From the NCBI RefSeq assembly GCF_029109325.1, contig NZ_JAQKQJ010000002.1, positions 186,001 through 250,000 of the forward strand: DNA of 64,000 bases, written 5' to 3'. The position numbers and the translations under genes were made by a program. The notes beneath the pieces were generated by a model. It ran no database searches and was not told the origin of the DNA. It saw only the letters and a list, made by a program, of their open reading frames with translations. This stretch comes from Nodosilinea sp. PGN35. GTDB lineage: Bacteria > Cyanobacteriota > Cyanobacteriia > Phormidesmidales > Phormidesmidaceae. Below, one piece after another: positions 17,875 through 26,070 of the stretch (positions are counted from its first letter, which is position 1; every line of letters begins with the position of its first letter).

Positions 17875-18837
17875 TCAGTAGTACCAGATGCGGTAGGGGA
17901 CAATACCAAACTCTAGCTGTAGCAGCAGGCGAGAATTGTTGAGCGGCACGGTGCCTTTGTGTAGGCAGTAGGGATCGCCCACAAAACCCAGTCCTGCTTC
18001 ACCGGTTACGACCTGAACGCGATCGCGGCCATAGATTTCTACCAACGTCTCATCGGCAATCGCCGCGCACCCCTGACCAATGCGCTGGTGACCAAAGCGA
18101 CGGTTGCGGTGGGTGCCCTTCATATAGACATGGGGGCCATCCTCCGCTCCGACCTCGGTGAGGTAGAAGAAAAATTTGACCGTTTTAAAGTCGTTAATGT
18201 CGCAGTGGTAGACCCGCGCTGTTTTGATCTTGTCAGCCAGCGTATTGGGAGCCGGAAACCCCCAGGCCACCTCACCCCGCAGGTAAACCGCCGGATGGTT
18301 TAGATATTGGCTGGCCACCGCCAGAAGGTAGGGATCGTGCCTGATTTTTTGATAGGCTTCGCAGTCTTCATGGGCATCTAGATAGCCCGCTAGCAGCACT
18401 GGCATGCCCAGGGTTTGCTCCATTTTGGCTCGGTTGCCGACGTAAAAGGGCAGAGCGGGGTCGCGATTGGCATAGCAGGGCGTTGTTTCGGCAAAGGTAA
18501 TCAACTCCTGCACAATACTGGGACGCAGCGAAAACCCAACGTAGTAGCCATCCGATTGCATCAGTTTGGCCACCTGGCTAGGGCTCGCTACCGGGCAGGC
18601 CCCCTCAACGGCGTGAATGACTGTTTCCTCAATCACCGCTGGGGGTTGATAGCTGCCGCAGTCGGCCACCCACTCGCGCACCACCACAAAGCGAGCCAGC
18701 CAGCTCATCATCAAAAACCTAGGATCACCCCACAGCAGCCGCAGAGTTGATCGGATTTTTTGGGTTAGTCGCTGCCCTAATTTGGCAGCGGCGGCCTCTG
18801 CCGACAAAAATGGACTCCGAGGAAAATTAGTAAGCAT
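17875..18837 (-). CDS. PhyH-like Fe(II)/2-oxoglutarate dioxygenase
   Basis: A 320-residue protein with the phytanoyl-CoA dioxygenase pattern: H211-C-D213 in VYHCDIND, distal H293 in YCLHKGTVPL, and the 2OG-binding Arg R303 in NNSRLLLQLEFG. These fit a facial triad plus oxoglutarate anchor, so an oxidative tailoring reaction is expected; the substrate is unknown. ATG at 18837 (MLTNFPRSPF) is preferred; the open frame runs on to 18990 but with an implausible Cys-rich leader. It is followed by a glycosyltransferase gene, suggesting a shared surface-glycan or lipid pathway. Confidence 0.78.
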   Translation of the reverse strand: MLTNFPRSPFLSAEAAAAKLGQRLTQKIRSTLRLLWGDPRFLMMSWLARFVVVREWVADCGSYQPPAVIEETVIHAVEGACPVASPSQVAKLMQSDGYYVGFSLRPSIVQELITFAETTPCYANRDPALPFYVGNRAKMEQTLGMPVLLAGYLDAHEDCEAYQKIRHDPYLLAVASQYLNHPAVYLRGEVAWGFPAPNTLADKIKTARVYHCDINDFKTVKFFFYLTEVGAEDGPHVYMKGTHRNRRFGHQRIGQGCAAIADETLVEIYGRDRVQVVTGEAGLGFVGDPYCLHKGTVPLNNSRLLLQLEFGIVPYRIWYY

Positions 18838-19868
18838 ACTGCCTGTATAGGAAAGTAGATAGTAATGGCGACGCTCCACCGCCCAGGGGCGATTTTCCCT
18901 ACAAGCATGGGAACACAGCGGATGCCATCGACATCCACAGATCCCTGCAACAGGTCTGCATTGATCGCAGAAACGTCTTGATATTCTCAAACCTAGCCGT
19001 GAGTAGTGTCGGTGCCAAGCTAGCGCTAACGGCTTGACATCATTAAACCAACGCTTTTCAAGCCAACACTTTGAAGCCCATATTTACACGTCCACCTATG
19101 ACTCAGTCAGGGTGTCATTCTGGAGGAAAGCACCCGTTTCAACTAATCATGCAGCAGAACTTCATTTAGCCAGGGAACATCTGACGCTGAGCGAGTTTCA
19201 ACTTTTTCAGTCTGCTGCCGCGCGTGCTCTCAGCCATATTAGCGATACCCAGGTCTAAAACCTGCGATCGCAACAAAACACTTCTCACAACGTTCTTGAT
19301 TCGTAAGAACTTGATAAAGTTCCTGCAAATAAATTTAATTTCACAACAGTGAGTAGCGTAGTCACATTTTTAGCTCTAAACAGCCTAAAAAGCGTAGCAT
19401 CGTGAAAATTTGCGTCAAGTGGGCCAGACCCCTCACAGGCCAAATACCCCCAAGATGTAATTATTAAGACATAAAAATCTCTGGCTAATACTTAAAATCA
19501 GGGAAAAATGTTTCAAGCAATACCAAATCCTTCCGGTTCGGAGTCTTCCCAACCTCCTTGCAAGATAGGTAAGCGAGATCTCTAAATCCCTCTAATACGA
19601 ATCGCCCATGCCGCTGACGCGGCACCCCCAACGATTAAAAAATGACCTGATGAGGTTGCGGTTGAGGAACGTTGGCGAAGCACGCCAACGGCAAGAAATC
19701 AGCACCCCCGTGGGCTACAAGGTTTGAACGTTCAAACCTTTCTAGAAAAACTGTCCTAACCCGACTGGCTACAGCTATAGTTCCACATCTGCCAGCCGCT
19801 ACCAAGGCGGTCTACGTGTCTACCCCAAAATTCCTGCTGCCGTCAGACTGCCGCCTATTCCCTACTAG
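18838..19868. other. Long AT-richer intergenic region
   Basis: About 1 kb without a credible gene, noticeably more AT-rich than its surroundings. It holds a hairpin GTTGGCG/CGCCAAC at 19671-19689 and the 22-bp palindrome at 19719-19740. Short open frames at 19034 (TTG start) and 19672 have no family resemblance. It probably contains the promoter of the PhyH-like/glycosyltransferase genes and perhaps decayed sequence. Confidence 0.5.
19719..19740. repeat. 22-bp perfect palindrome (AACGTT family)
   Basis: A self-complementary 22-mer with core GGTTTGAACGTTCAAACC, intergenic, about 130 bp beyond the lptA-like stop codon. It is the mirror arrangement of the palindrome at 56686-56703 (TTGAACGTTCAA versus TTCAAACGTTTGAA). 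Confidence 0.75.
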
Positions 19869-20378
19869 CTAGGGCTCTGCATCGAGCGGGCTGACATCCA
19901 GCACGGTTGGGGGGCGGGGGGCGGGGGGACGGGGCGCTGCCGCACCGGCAGGCCCCGGCGCTGGTGACGACTCTGGCAAGATGTAGATCGCTTCTACCTG
20001 AGCGTTGGGGCGAGGGGTGGCCACGAACCGGTCTTCTTCAATCAGGTATGTCACCACCTCAGCCCGCAGCGTGTTGCCCTCCTGGGTGACGACCACGTTA
20101 CCGCTGAGCACAATGCGCTGCTCATTGCTGAAATAATCGGCCTGGGCCGACGTGGCCTGAATGCGGCGAGTGGGGTAATCGATCTGCACATTGCCCCGGG
20201 CGGTAATGATGCCCGTAGCGGCATTGGCCTCCTGAATATCCGATCGCAGGGTAATTGTCCCCCCGTCCTGGGCCTGTGCGGGTGCCCCTCCCAGAGGGGC
20301 CAAGCTCCCGCCATCGAGAACCACCGCTGCCCCAGCCACTGCTGCCACCATCCAAACCCAGCGAGACCCACGCGCCAT
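19869..20378 (-). CDS. LptA/OstA-like periplasmic LPS-transport protein
   Basis: A 169-residue exported protein with a signal peptide (about 1-37, ending APAQAQ) and a beta-rich OstA domain (about 45-140): RSDIQEANAATGIITARGNV, YFSNEQRIVLSGNVVVTQEGN, RAEVVTYLIEEDRF. LptA proteins form the periplasmic bridge carrying lipopolysaccharide from the inner to the outer membrane. The C-terminus is a Pro/Ala-rich tail. In many cyanobacteria this gene directly precedes lptB and the permease; here about 3.9 kb lies between them. Confidence 0.85.
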   Translation of the reverse strand: MARGSRWVWMVAAVAGAAVVLDGGSLAPLGGAPAQAQDGGTITLRSDIQEANAATGIITARGNVQIDYPTRRIQATSAQADYFSNEQRIVLSGNVVVTQEGNTLRAEVVTYLIEEDRFVATPRPNAQVEAIYILPESSPAPGPAGAAAPRPPAPRPPTVLDVSPLDAEP

Positions 20379-20504
20379 AGCCCAGTACCCAGTTCCCTTG
20401 CGGTTTAATGCTTCTATAGCTTTCCAATCTTACTCCATCCCCCCTTGCCCACGCCCCTTCCCCAGGCCACTCCCCCCGCCGTCCACCCCCCATCCTCTAA
20501 TCTC

Positions 20505-21578
20505 ATGCTCACCGCCCCGACCACTACCCACCCCATCCAGTTTGCCAGCGACAACTACTCCGGCATCTGCCCCGAAGCCCTCGACTATCTGCTCAAGGCC
20601 AACCAGGGCGATGTGCCCGCCTACGGCGACGACGAGTGGACACAAAAAGCCGCCGACAAATTCCGAGAGCTCTTCGAGACCAACTGCGAGGTTTTCTTTG
20701 TCTTTAACGGCACCGCCGCCAACTCGCTCACCCTGGCGGCACTGTGCCAGTCGTACCACAGCGTGATTTGTCACGAGCTGGCCCACGTCGAAACCGACGA
20801 GTGCGGCGCGCCCGAGTTTGCCAGCAACGGCTCCAAGCTGCTGCTGGCCCAGGGCGACTACGGCAAGCTCGACCCCGCCCAGGTAGAGCGGCTCATTACC
20901 CGACGCAACGACATTCACTATCCCAAGCCCAAGGTGATTAGCCTTACCCAGGCCACCGAGGTGGGCACCCTCTACACCACCGCCGAGCTGGCGGCCCTCA
21001 GCGACCTGGCGCGCCACCACGGGCTCAGAGTTCACATGGATGGAGCGCGCTTTGCCAATGCCCTGGTGGCCTCGGGCAAAACCCCGGCGGAGCTGACCTG
21101 GCAGGCGGGTATCGACGTGCTGTGCTGCTGCGGCACCAAAAACGGCATGGGCATTGGTGAAGCAATCTTATTTTTTGACAAAGGGCTGGCGGAGGATTTT
21201 GCCTACCGCTGCAAGCAGGCGGGACAGCTGGCATCAAAAATGCGGTTTATCTCGGCCCCCTGGCTGGGGCTGCTCGAAACCGGGGCCTGGCTGCGCAACG
21301 CCGAGCACGCCAACCGCATGGCCGCCTACCTGGAACAGCAGCTGCGAGAAATTCCCGGGCTGAACATTCTGTTTCCCCGCCAGGTGAATGGGGTATTTGT
21401 GCAGATGCCCCCGTCGCTGACTGATGAGCTGTACCGCCGGGGCTGGAAGTTTTATACCTTCATTGGCAGCGAGGGTGCGCGACTGATGTGCGCGTGGAAC
21501 ACGACCCCGGCGGCGATCGATGCCCTGGTGGCAGATATTAAAGACGCGGTGGGTTCACTCCCCGGCGGGCTCCCCTAG
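20505..21578 (+). CDS. Low-specificity L-threonine aldolase (PLP-dependent)
   Basis: A 357-residue fold-type I PLP enzyme of the beta-eliminating lyase/threonine aldolase family; it splits L-threonine or allo-threonine to glycine and acetaldehyde. Features are FASDNYSG at the start, FNGTAAN (68-73) for the cofactor phosphate, HMDGAR with D179 and the Schiff-base lysine K212 in CCGTKNGMG. ATG at 20505 is chosen; 20 extra in-frame residues upstream are Pro-rich and unlike the family. The 3' end overlaps the convergent gene at 21555 by 24 bp. Confidence 0.92.
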   Translation: MLTAPTTTHPIQFASDNYSGICPEALDYLLKANQGDVPAYGDDEWTQKAADKFRELFETNCEVFFVFNGTAANSLTLAALCQSYHSVICHELAHVETDECGAPEFASNGSKLLLAQGDYGKLDPAQVERLITRRNDIHYPKPKVISLTQATEVGTLYTTAELAALSDLARHHGLRVHMDGARFANALVASGKTPAELTWQAGIDVLCCCGTKNGMGIGEAILFFDKGLAEDFAYRCKQAGQLASKMRFISAPWLGLLETGAWLRNAEHANRMAAYLEQQLREIPGLNILFPRQVNGVFVQMPPSLTDELYRRGWKFYTFIGSEGARLMCAWNTTPAAIDALVADIKDAVGSLPGGLP

Positions 21579-22157
21579 ATCTGCCCCCTTTAGCCTCTGC
21601 AAGCGGCGATTGGCGGCGGCCAAATCAAAATACTCCGGGTCGAAGTCGTAGCCGACTTTTTGCCAGAGGGCATCGACTTCGTCGGGGTCGTCGCTATCGC
21701 TGAGGCGATCGAGCAGGTCAACGTAGTCCCACACGCCCTGGCAAAACTCGGGCGGGCACTGGCCCTCTCCGGCGACGCAGCGGGGGAGATTGTATTCGGC
21801 GGGGGCGTTCACGAAGTGTCCCCGTGGGAGAATCGCCTCCAGGGCCACCTTCTCCAGGGTCACCTTGTGTAGCCAGCCCTGGGCCGGGGCGTAGGTGTAG
21901 AGCAGGGTGTCATCGGGCTGGGTGAGTAGGGTGGCGAGATATCGCTCCTCCCCATCCTGTAGCATCTGCCCCTGGCCCGCAAACACGTAGTCAGCCTCCC
22001 CTGACCACCCCATCGCCGCTGCCAGTGCTCGGTGCAGATCGCTCAGGGAGACATCGCCCCGCACGGCGATCTGTCGCCAGATGGAGGGGTCGCTGTCAAG
22101 CAGTTCCACATGCAGGTGGTAGGCTTCAGCCGTTCGCTCAGTTGCCATAGGATCCAT
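21555..22157 (-). CDS. Plasmid pRiA4b ORF-3-like protein (IS1096-type passenger fold)
   Basis: About 200 residues. The N-terminal pattern YHLHVELLDSDPSIWRQIAV, then DLHRALAAAMGW and the later YTYAPAQGWLHKVTLEK, is diagnostic for the pRiA4b ORF-3 family. The C-terminal region is acidic with DYVDLLDRLSDSDDPDEVD. Its function is unknown; relatives occur on plasmids and as IS1096 passengers but also widely in chromosomes. Start ATG at 22157 or the ATG three codons later (22148). Its last 24 bp overlap the convergent aldolase gene. Confidence 0.83.
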   Translation of the reverse strand: MDPMATERTAEAYHLHVELLDSDPSIWRQIAVRGDVSLSDLHRALAAAMGWSGEADYVFAGQGQMLQDGEERYLATLLTQPDDTLLYTYAPAQGWLHKVTLEKVALEAILPRGHFVNAPAEYNLPRCVAGEGQCPPEFCQGVWDYVDLLDRLSDSDDPDEVDALWQKVGYDFDPEYFDLAAANRRLQRLKGADLGEPAGE

Positions 22158-22164
22158 CGTTTTC

Positions 22165-22494
22165 TTAGTCGCCCTCAACGCAATACGCTGTTCCCGGCCA
22201 GGCCGTCTGAATCTCGTCGGCCTGGTGGTGGGCCGCGAAATGCTCCCAGGTAATACCGTTGGCATCCACCTCTGCCGAGAAGGCTTTCGCCTGGTCATCC
22301 TCCCAGCCCAGGTGGCGCAGTTGCCCCGGCACTACCCCAGTTCCCTGCCGAATCGATAAATTCAGCGTCTCGGTGCGCCACAGGGCATAGGCCCCGTCGA
22401 TCACCAGCACCGGAGCGCAGCCCAGCCGCGCTGAATAATCGGCCACAGACGCGGCAATATCGTCGGTAGATAGGGCAATGTGCAGCTTTTTCAT
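22165..22494 (-). CDS. Glyoxalase/VOC family protein
   Basis: A 109-residue single-module VOC protein: MKKLHIALSTDDIAASVADY, YSARLGCAPVLVIDGAYALW and LNLSIRQGTG match the beta-alpha-beta-beta-beta layout of the CadI/ArsI-like branch. His5 and Glu residues could be metal ligands, but no substrate is suggested by the sequence. The gene lies 7 bp upstream of the pRiA4b-type gene on the same strand, so the two are likely cotranscribed. Confidence 0.78.
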   Translation of the reverse strand: MKKLHIALSTDDIAASVADYSARLGCAPVLVIDGAYALWRTETLNLSIRQGTGVVPGQLRHLGWEDDQAKAFSAEVDANGITWEHFAAHHQADEIQTAWPGTAYCVEGD

Positions 22495-22572
22495 GGAGCC
22501 TTTCCCCAGGGTCAGTACCGGCGACCCTGTAAACTAAGGTCAACCCTACCACGACGGTTTCGACATCCATCC

Positions 22573-23163
22573 ATGACCCACGCTACCGATATTCACACCC
22601 TGGCCCGCTGGATGGCGGCAGATTTTAGCAATCAGCAGCAGGCCTTTGACAATCCGCCCCTGTTTGCCCACATTCGCGTCTGCATGCGCCCTTTGGCCCC
22701 AGAGGTGCTCGGCGGTCTGGGCTTTTACATCGAGCAGGCCTACGACTTCATGCTCCAGCAGCCCTACCGCGCCCGCGGCATGAAGCTCAGCGCCCAGGGC
22801 GACCACATTTTGATTGAAAACTATATGGTGAAGGATGCCGAAGCCTTCTACGGCGCTGCCCGCAATTTAGACCAGCTTAGCCACCTCACCACCGACCACT
22901 TTGAAAAAACCCCCGGCTGCAACATGATCGTCCACTGGACGGGGCGCAGCTTTAAAGGCGCGGTGGAACCGGGCAACGCCTGCATGGTCGAGCGCAACGG
23001 CAAGACTACCTACCTCGATAGCGAGTTTGAAATCGACGCCGACCAGTTCATCAGCTGGGATCGGGGCCGCGATCCAGAGACTGACGAGCACCTGTGGGGG
23101 TCGCTGGCGGGGCCGTTTGAGTTTAAGCGCAAAGTCAGCTTTGCCCATGAGGTAGGGGGCTAA
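22573..23163 (+). CDS. cpcT: CpcT/CpeT-type phycobiliprotein lyase
   Basis: A 196-residue lipocalin-like bilin lyase that attaches phycocyanobilin to Cys-153/155-type sites on phycobiliprotein beta subunits in the cytoplasm. Family landmarks: TLARWMAADFSNQQQAFDNP, RPLAPEVLGGLGFYIEQAYD, PYRARGM, and DRGRDPETDEHLWGS near the end. The length matches CpcT (about 195). ATG at 22573 follows a non-coding leader. It is divergent from the VOC gene. It shows that the organism has phycobilisomes. Confidence 0.92.
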   Translation: MTHATDIHTLARWMAADFSNQQQAFDNPPLFAHIRVCMRPLAPEVLGGLGFYIEQAYDFMLQQPYRARGMKLSAQGDHILIENYMVKDAEAFYGAARNLDQLSHLTTDHFEKTPGCNMIVHWTGRSFKGAVEPGNACMVERNGKTTYLDSEFEIDADQFISWDRGRDPETDEHLWGSLAGPFEFKRKVSFAHEVGG

Positions 23164-23179
23164 TTTTGCCCCGCCCACA

Positions 23180-23923
23180 ATGACGGTTCCCCCTGCCCTG
23201 CGGTCTACTCGTAGTCTGCTTGTAGGGTTTATGGTCCTGCTCTATGGTGTGCAGGCGGCTATGGACAATCCAGGGCTGGCCTACCTACCCGTGGCCGCTG
23301 CTTGACCCAGATGGGATTTTCTGCCGCGCAGCTGGCGGGCTTCCAGGGAGCTGTGCTGCTGCCGTGGGTGACCAAACCCCTATGGGCACTGCTAGTGGAC
23401 GGGCTAACCTGGCTGGGTATCCAGACCAGAGAATGCCTGGGAATCTGTTTAGGACTGATGGTGGTCGAAGGGCAGCGCCACCAGCGTGGGAACCTATATC
23501 AGGCAGCCCAGTGGGTAGGGTGGGGCGACACGGCCATGGCCATGTTTTTCATAGGCGGCTGGCTGGCCGATCGCATGCCTCTGCACCAGGTGTTTGGCCT
23601 CAGCGCGGTGGTGCCCGCTCTGGCCTTGCTCAGTCTGGCGGTAATCGGACAGGCCGGGGGTGAGCCTGATGGCCCTTGCCGATGCGGCCTCGGCCTACGG
23701 GGTGTATCTGCTGCGGGGCATGTTTGCCATTGTCAGCTTCTTGGGTGTATTTGGGCGGGTGGTAGCCGTCTGCCCACCCCAGGTGGCAGGCTTGGCCCAC
23801 GCTCTGGTGGTCTCGGCTTCTAACCTGGCGGTCAGCCTGGGGGCACCCTCTACGATTGGGTGCCCTTTCAAGCGGTGGCCCTGGTCGGGGCTGGGTACAC
23901 TCTGGTGGTGGGTCCGGGGTTGA
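23180..23923 (+). pseudogene. Broken BT1/folate-biopterin-type MFS transporter
   Basis: The remains of a membrane transporter spread over three frames. The first piece (ATG 23180) ends at a TGA after LYGVQAAMDNPGLAYLPVA. The next piece (about 23302-23650) has GFSAAQLAGFQGAVLLPW and KPLWALLVDGLTWLGIQ, matching the BT1-family GLSPAQ...PWVIKPLyG-fLSDG region, and continues to MPLHQVFGLSAVVPALALL. A third piece (23660-23923) encodes further helices (YGVYLLRGMFAIVSFLGVFG). The length is well below a full 12-helix transporter, so internal deletions as well as frameshifts are likely. It follows cpcT by 16 bp. Confidence 0.75.
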
Positions 23924-24112
23924 AGGGCCATCAGCACTGATTACAATGGGGATATTCAATCGTTCCGCTTGGGTTAACTTTTTGGGGCTGCTCCCTGGCA
24001 CCCTGGTTGCAGTTCTGGCTATTGCTGTTGCGTTTCTCCGGTTCTATGACACCCAAGACTTCATCCTCCTCGGATTCATCGCCCGGCCCCAACTCTGGAG
24101 CACCGACTCACC

Positions 24113-24400
24113 GTGGCGGCCCTCCTGGCTGCACTGGCTAACTTCGGCGTTGAGTGGAACCGTCGAAATCGAGAGACAAACCGCCTGGCTGAAGAAGAGC
24201 AACGAAGAGCTGAAGAAGAGCAACGAAGACTACGAGAGGAAAACCGAAGCGATCAAGAAGCAGAACGAGCGGCTCGCCGAACTCGAATTCAAAATCGATG
24301 GATCGTTCTCCAAATACGGTATTTATTCGACTCCGGCCCCGAAACCCAAGCAGCCCTAGCAGACTTTCTCCAGTTTTTGCAGGAGTATGGCGAGCTGTGA
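24113..24400 (+). CDS. Small coiled-coil protein, possibly partial
   Basis: A 95-residue frame with GTG start. A short hydrophobic stretch (AALLAALANFG) leads into a long charged helix (RLAEEEQRRAEEEQRRLREE) and ends IQNRWIVLQIRYLFDSG...FLQFLQEYGEL, which resembles the stalk of cyanobacterial pentapeptide-repeat membrane proteins. An overlapping frame from 23946 to 24359 also encodes a membrane helix plus charged helix, so a frameshift may have separated an N-terminal anchor from this part. Probably a remnant of a larger gene; low certainty. Confidence 0.45.
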   Translation: MAALLAALANFGVEWNRRNRETNRLAEEEQRRAEEEQRRLREENRSDQEAERAARRTRIQNRWIVLQIRYLFDSGPETQAALADFLQFLQEYGEL

Positions 24401-24452
24401 CCTGGGTTTCTAAGGTGGTGGGAAATTGGAGTTATGAGATTTGGATAGGGTA

Positions 24453-25170
24453 TCAATCTCCATCTGCGGGTGATTGGGGTTGTCCGAAGTAGGACTGCCA
24501 CCAGTGTTTGGGTAGCTGCCGCAGGGTTTCCCAGGCTTTGGCCAGCAGCAGTTGGCCGTTGAGGCTCTGCCAGGGGGGCGCTAGCCAGAGGGCACGCCAG
24601 ACCAGCGCCAGAGCACGGCGAACCCAGTGGACGCGGGCCAGACAGGCATAGACGATCGCCCTGACGTCATCGGCTAAATCGTGATCGCTGGCGGCGCTGA
24701 GGGCGGTTTGAATGGCTTTGTTGGCGGCCTCGGTCTGGTTGAGGACGGCGTAGCAGTAGGCCCAAGCGCTGGCACATCTGCTCCACCAGGGCGGTTTTGC
24801 CTACCCCGGTCATCCCCGTCACAAACACCAGACGGCACCCCTGCCGACAGCGCTGCACCACCTCGTCCAGCACATCCCCTCGACCCACCCAACCATTGAC
24901 GCAGGAAGGCTCTGCCAGCGAAGTATCAGTAGCAGTCACCTGCTGCCAATCGACTCCCGCCGCCTCGCAAATGGCAATAAACGACTCAGCCCGTATGGGA
25001 ATGCGCTGCCAAAACCGCCGCAGCGTGCCCAGAGAGACATGGGCGCGATCGTACCAGGCCGCCGACTGATGCCCCCACCCCCGCTGCTTAATCGCCTGGT
25101 CAACGATCTGTAGCCCTTCCGGTGAAGCCTTTAGCCCGTCGCGCCGCCCGCCCGTTCGCTCAGAAGTCAT
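24453..25170 (-). pseudogene. STAND (NB-ARC-type) NTPase remnant with internal deletion
   Basis: The 5' part encodes an N-terminal HTH-like domain (SPEGLQIVDQAIKQRGWGHQ, VSLGTLRRFWQRIPIRAESF) and a P-loop VTGMTGVGKTALVEQM. Near 24760-24770 the NTPase frame stops making sense, and from the adjacent frame a C-terminal TPR-like tail is readable down to the TGA at 24453: YCYAVLNQTEAANKAIQTAL, then LLLAKAWETLRQLPKHWW. So the middle of the NTPase (Walker B to the first TPRs) has been lost and the ends joined out of frame. It shares the N-terminal domain type of the intact NACHT gene at 163-2505. Confidence 0.8.
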
Positions 25171-25594
25171 CTATTCCGCAGTAAATTGCACCAATACTAC
25201 GGTGAAATTACGGATCTACTCACCGCAGATCCACGGAAACAGTCAGAAATGCTCGAATTTTATACGGATTACCCTAGAGGCTGGGGCTATCGTCTAGCCC
25301 CAGCTCAATTTGCCGTCGCTGCTCAATTGCTGCACCCACTGGCAAAAGTCGCTCTCGTACAGGCTAGACTGACCGAGGGCACCCTCGTTATGGTCAGTTT
25401 GATCTAGGGATAAGCGTTCCATTGGCCCATATTTTACGAAACTAATTTGGGGCAATCCCAGCGCCTCACCAATCAGGCTATGGCAGGGCTTTGTTCGGGC
25501 AGGCTTGGCGACCGGATGCAGCTCCTCCTTCGCCCCTTTACTCCCCACGTCCTTACTTCTCGACTTGCCTCCCCGCCACCATAGGTTGCAATCT
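25171..25594. other. Intergenic region
   Basis: About 420 bp between the divergent NTPase remnant and msrA. Only short non-conserved open frames are seen. It should contain the msrA promoter. Confidence 0.4.
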
Positions 25595-26050
25595 ATGACC
25601 CAAACCATCGAACTTGCCACCTTTGGGGCCGGCTGCTTTTGGGGGGTAGAGGCCGCCTTTCGCAGGGTGCCGGGCATTGTCAATACCTCCGTTGGCTACA
25701 TGGGAGGCCACTTTGAGCATCCCTGCTACCTCGACGTGCTCTCCCGCATTACCGGCCACGCCGAGGTCTGCCAGGTGCAGTTTGACCCTGATGAAACAGC
25801 CTACGACACCCTGCTCGACACCTTTTGGCGCATCCACGACCCCACCAGCCTCAACCGCCAGGGGGGCGATCGCGGTGAGCAGTACCGCTCGGTGATTTTT
25901 TACCACACCCCGGCCCAGGCCAAAGCCGCCCGCCAGGCCAAAAATGCCCTGCAAGCCTCGGGCCACTACCCCCAGCCCATCGTCACCGCCATTGAACCGG
26001 CCACGACCTACTGGCTCGCCTCAGCAGAACACCAGCGGTACTTTGGCTAG
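25595..26050 (+). CDS. msrA: Peptide-methionine (S)-S-oxide reductase MsrA
   Basis: A 151-residue repair enzyme that reduces methionine-S-sulfoxide in proteins, using thioredoxin. The motif GAGCFWGVE places the catalytic Cys14 and the acid Glu19; GYMGGHFEHPCYLDVLSRITGHAE follows as in the family. No C-terminal recycling cysteines are visible, so regeneration may use Cys residues elsewhere or follow the 1-Cys-like type. ATG at 25595 is chosen; 30 upstream in-frame codons are not family-like. The stop codon lies inside a hairpin. Confidence 0.95.
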   Translation: MTQTIELATFGAGCFWGVEAAFRRVPGIVNTSVGYMGGHFEHPCYLDVLSRITGHAEVCQVQFDPDETAYDTLLDTFWRIHDPTSLNRQGGDRGEQYRSVIFYHTPAQAKAARQAKNALQASGHYPQPIVTAIEPATTYWLASAEHQRYFG

Positions 26051-26066
26051 CCGTGCCCACGGCTAG
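26047..26066. terminator. Hairpin between convergent msrA and transporter genes
   Basis: A perfect 8-bp stem CTAGCCGT (26047-26054) / ACGGCTAG (26059-26066) with a GCCC loop spans the msrA stop codon and ends 4 bp before the stop of the convergent gene. It could act as a bidirectional 3' end, though no U-tract is present. Confidence 0.45.
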
Positions 26067-26070
26067 GGGG

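Noticed and set aside
18838..18990. N-terminal Cys-rich extension of the PhyH-like protein
   Set aside because: The cysteine pattern looks like a zinc finger at first sight but lies before the natural family start and has no ribosome-binding site.
19034..19258. A 74-codon frame in the AT-richer region
   Set aside because: It opens with TTG, lacks a Shine-Dalgarno sequence and matches nothing that I recognise.
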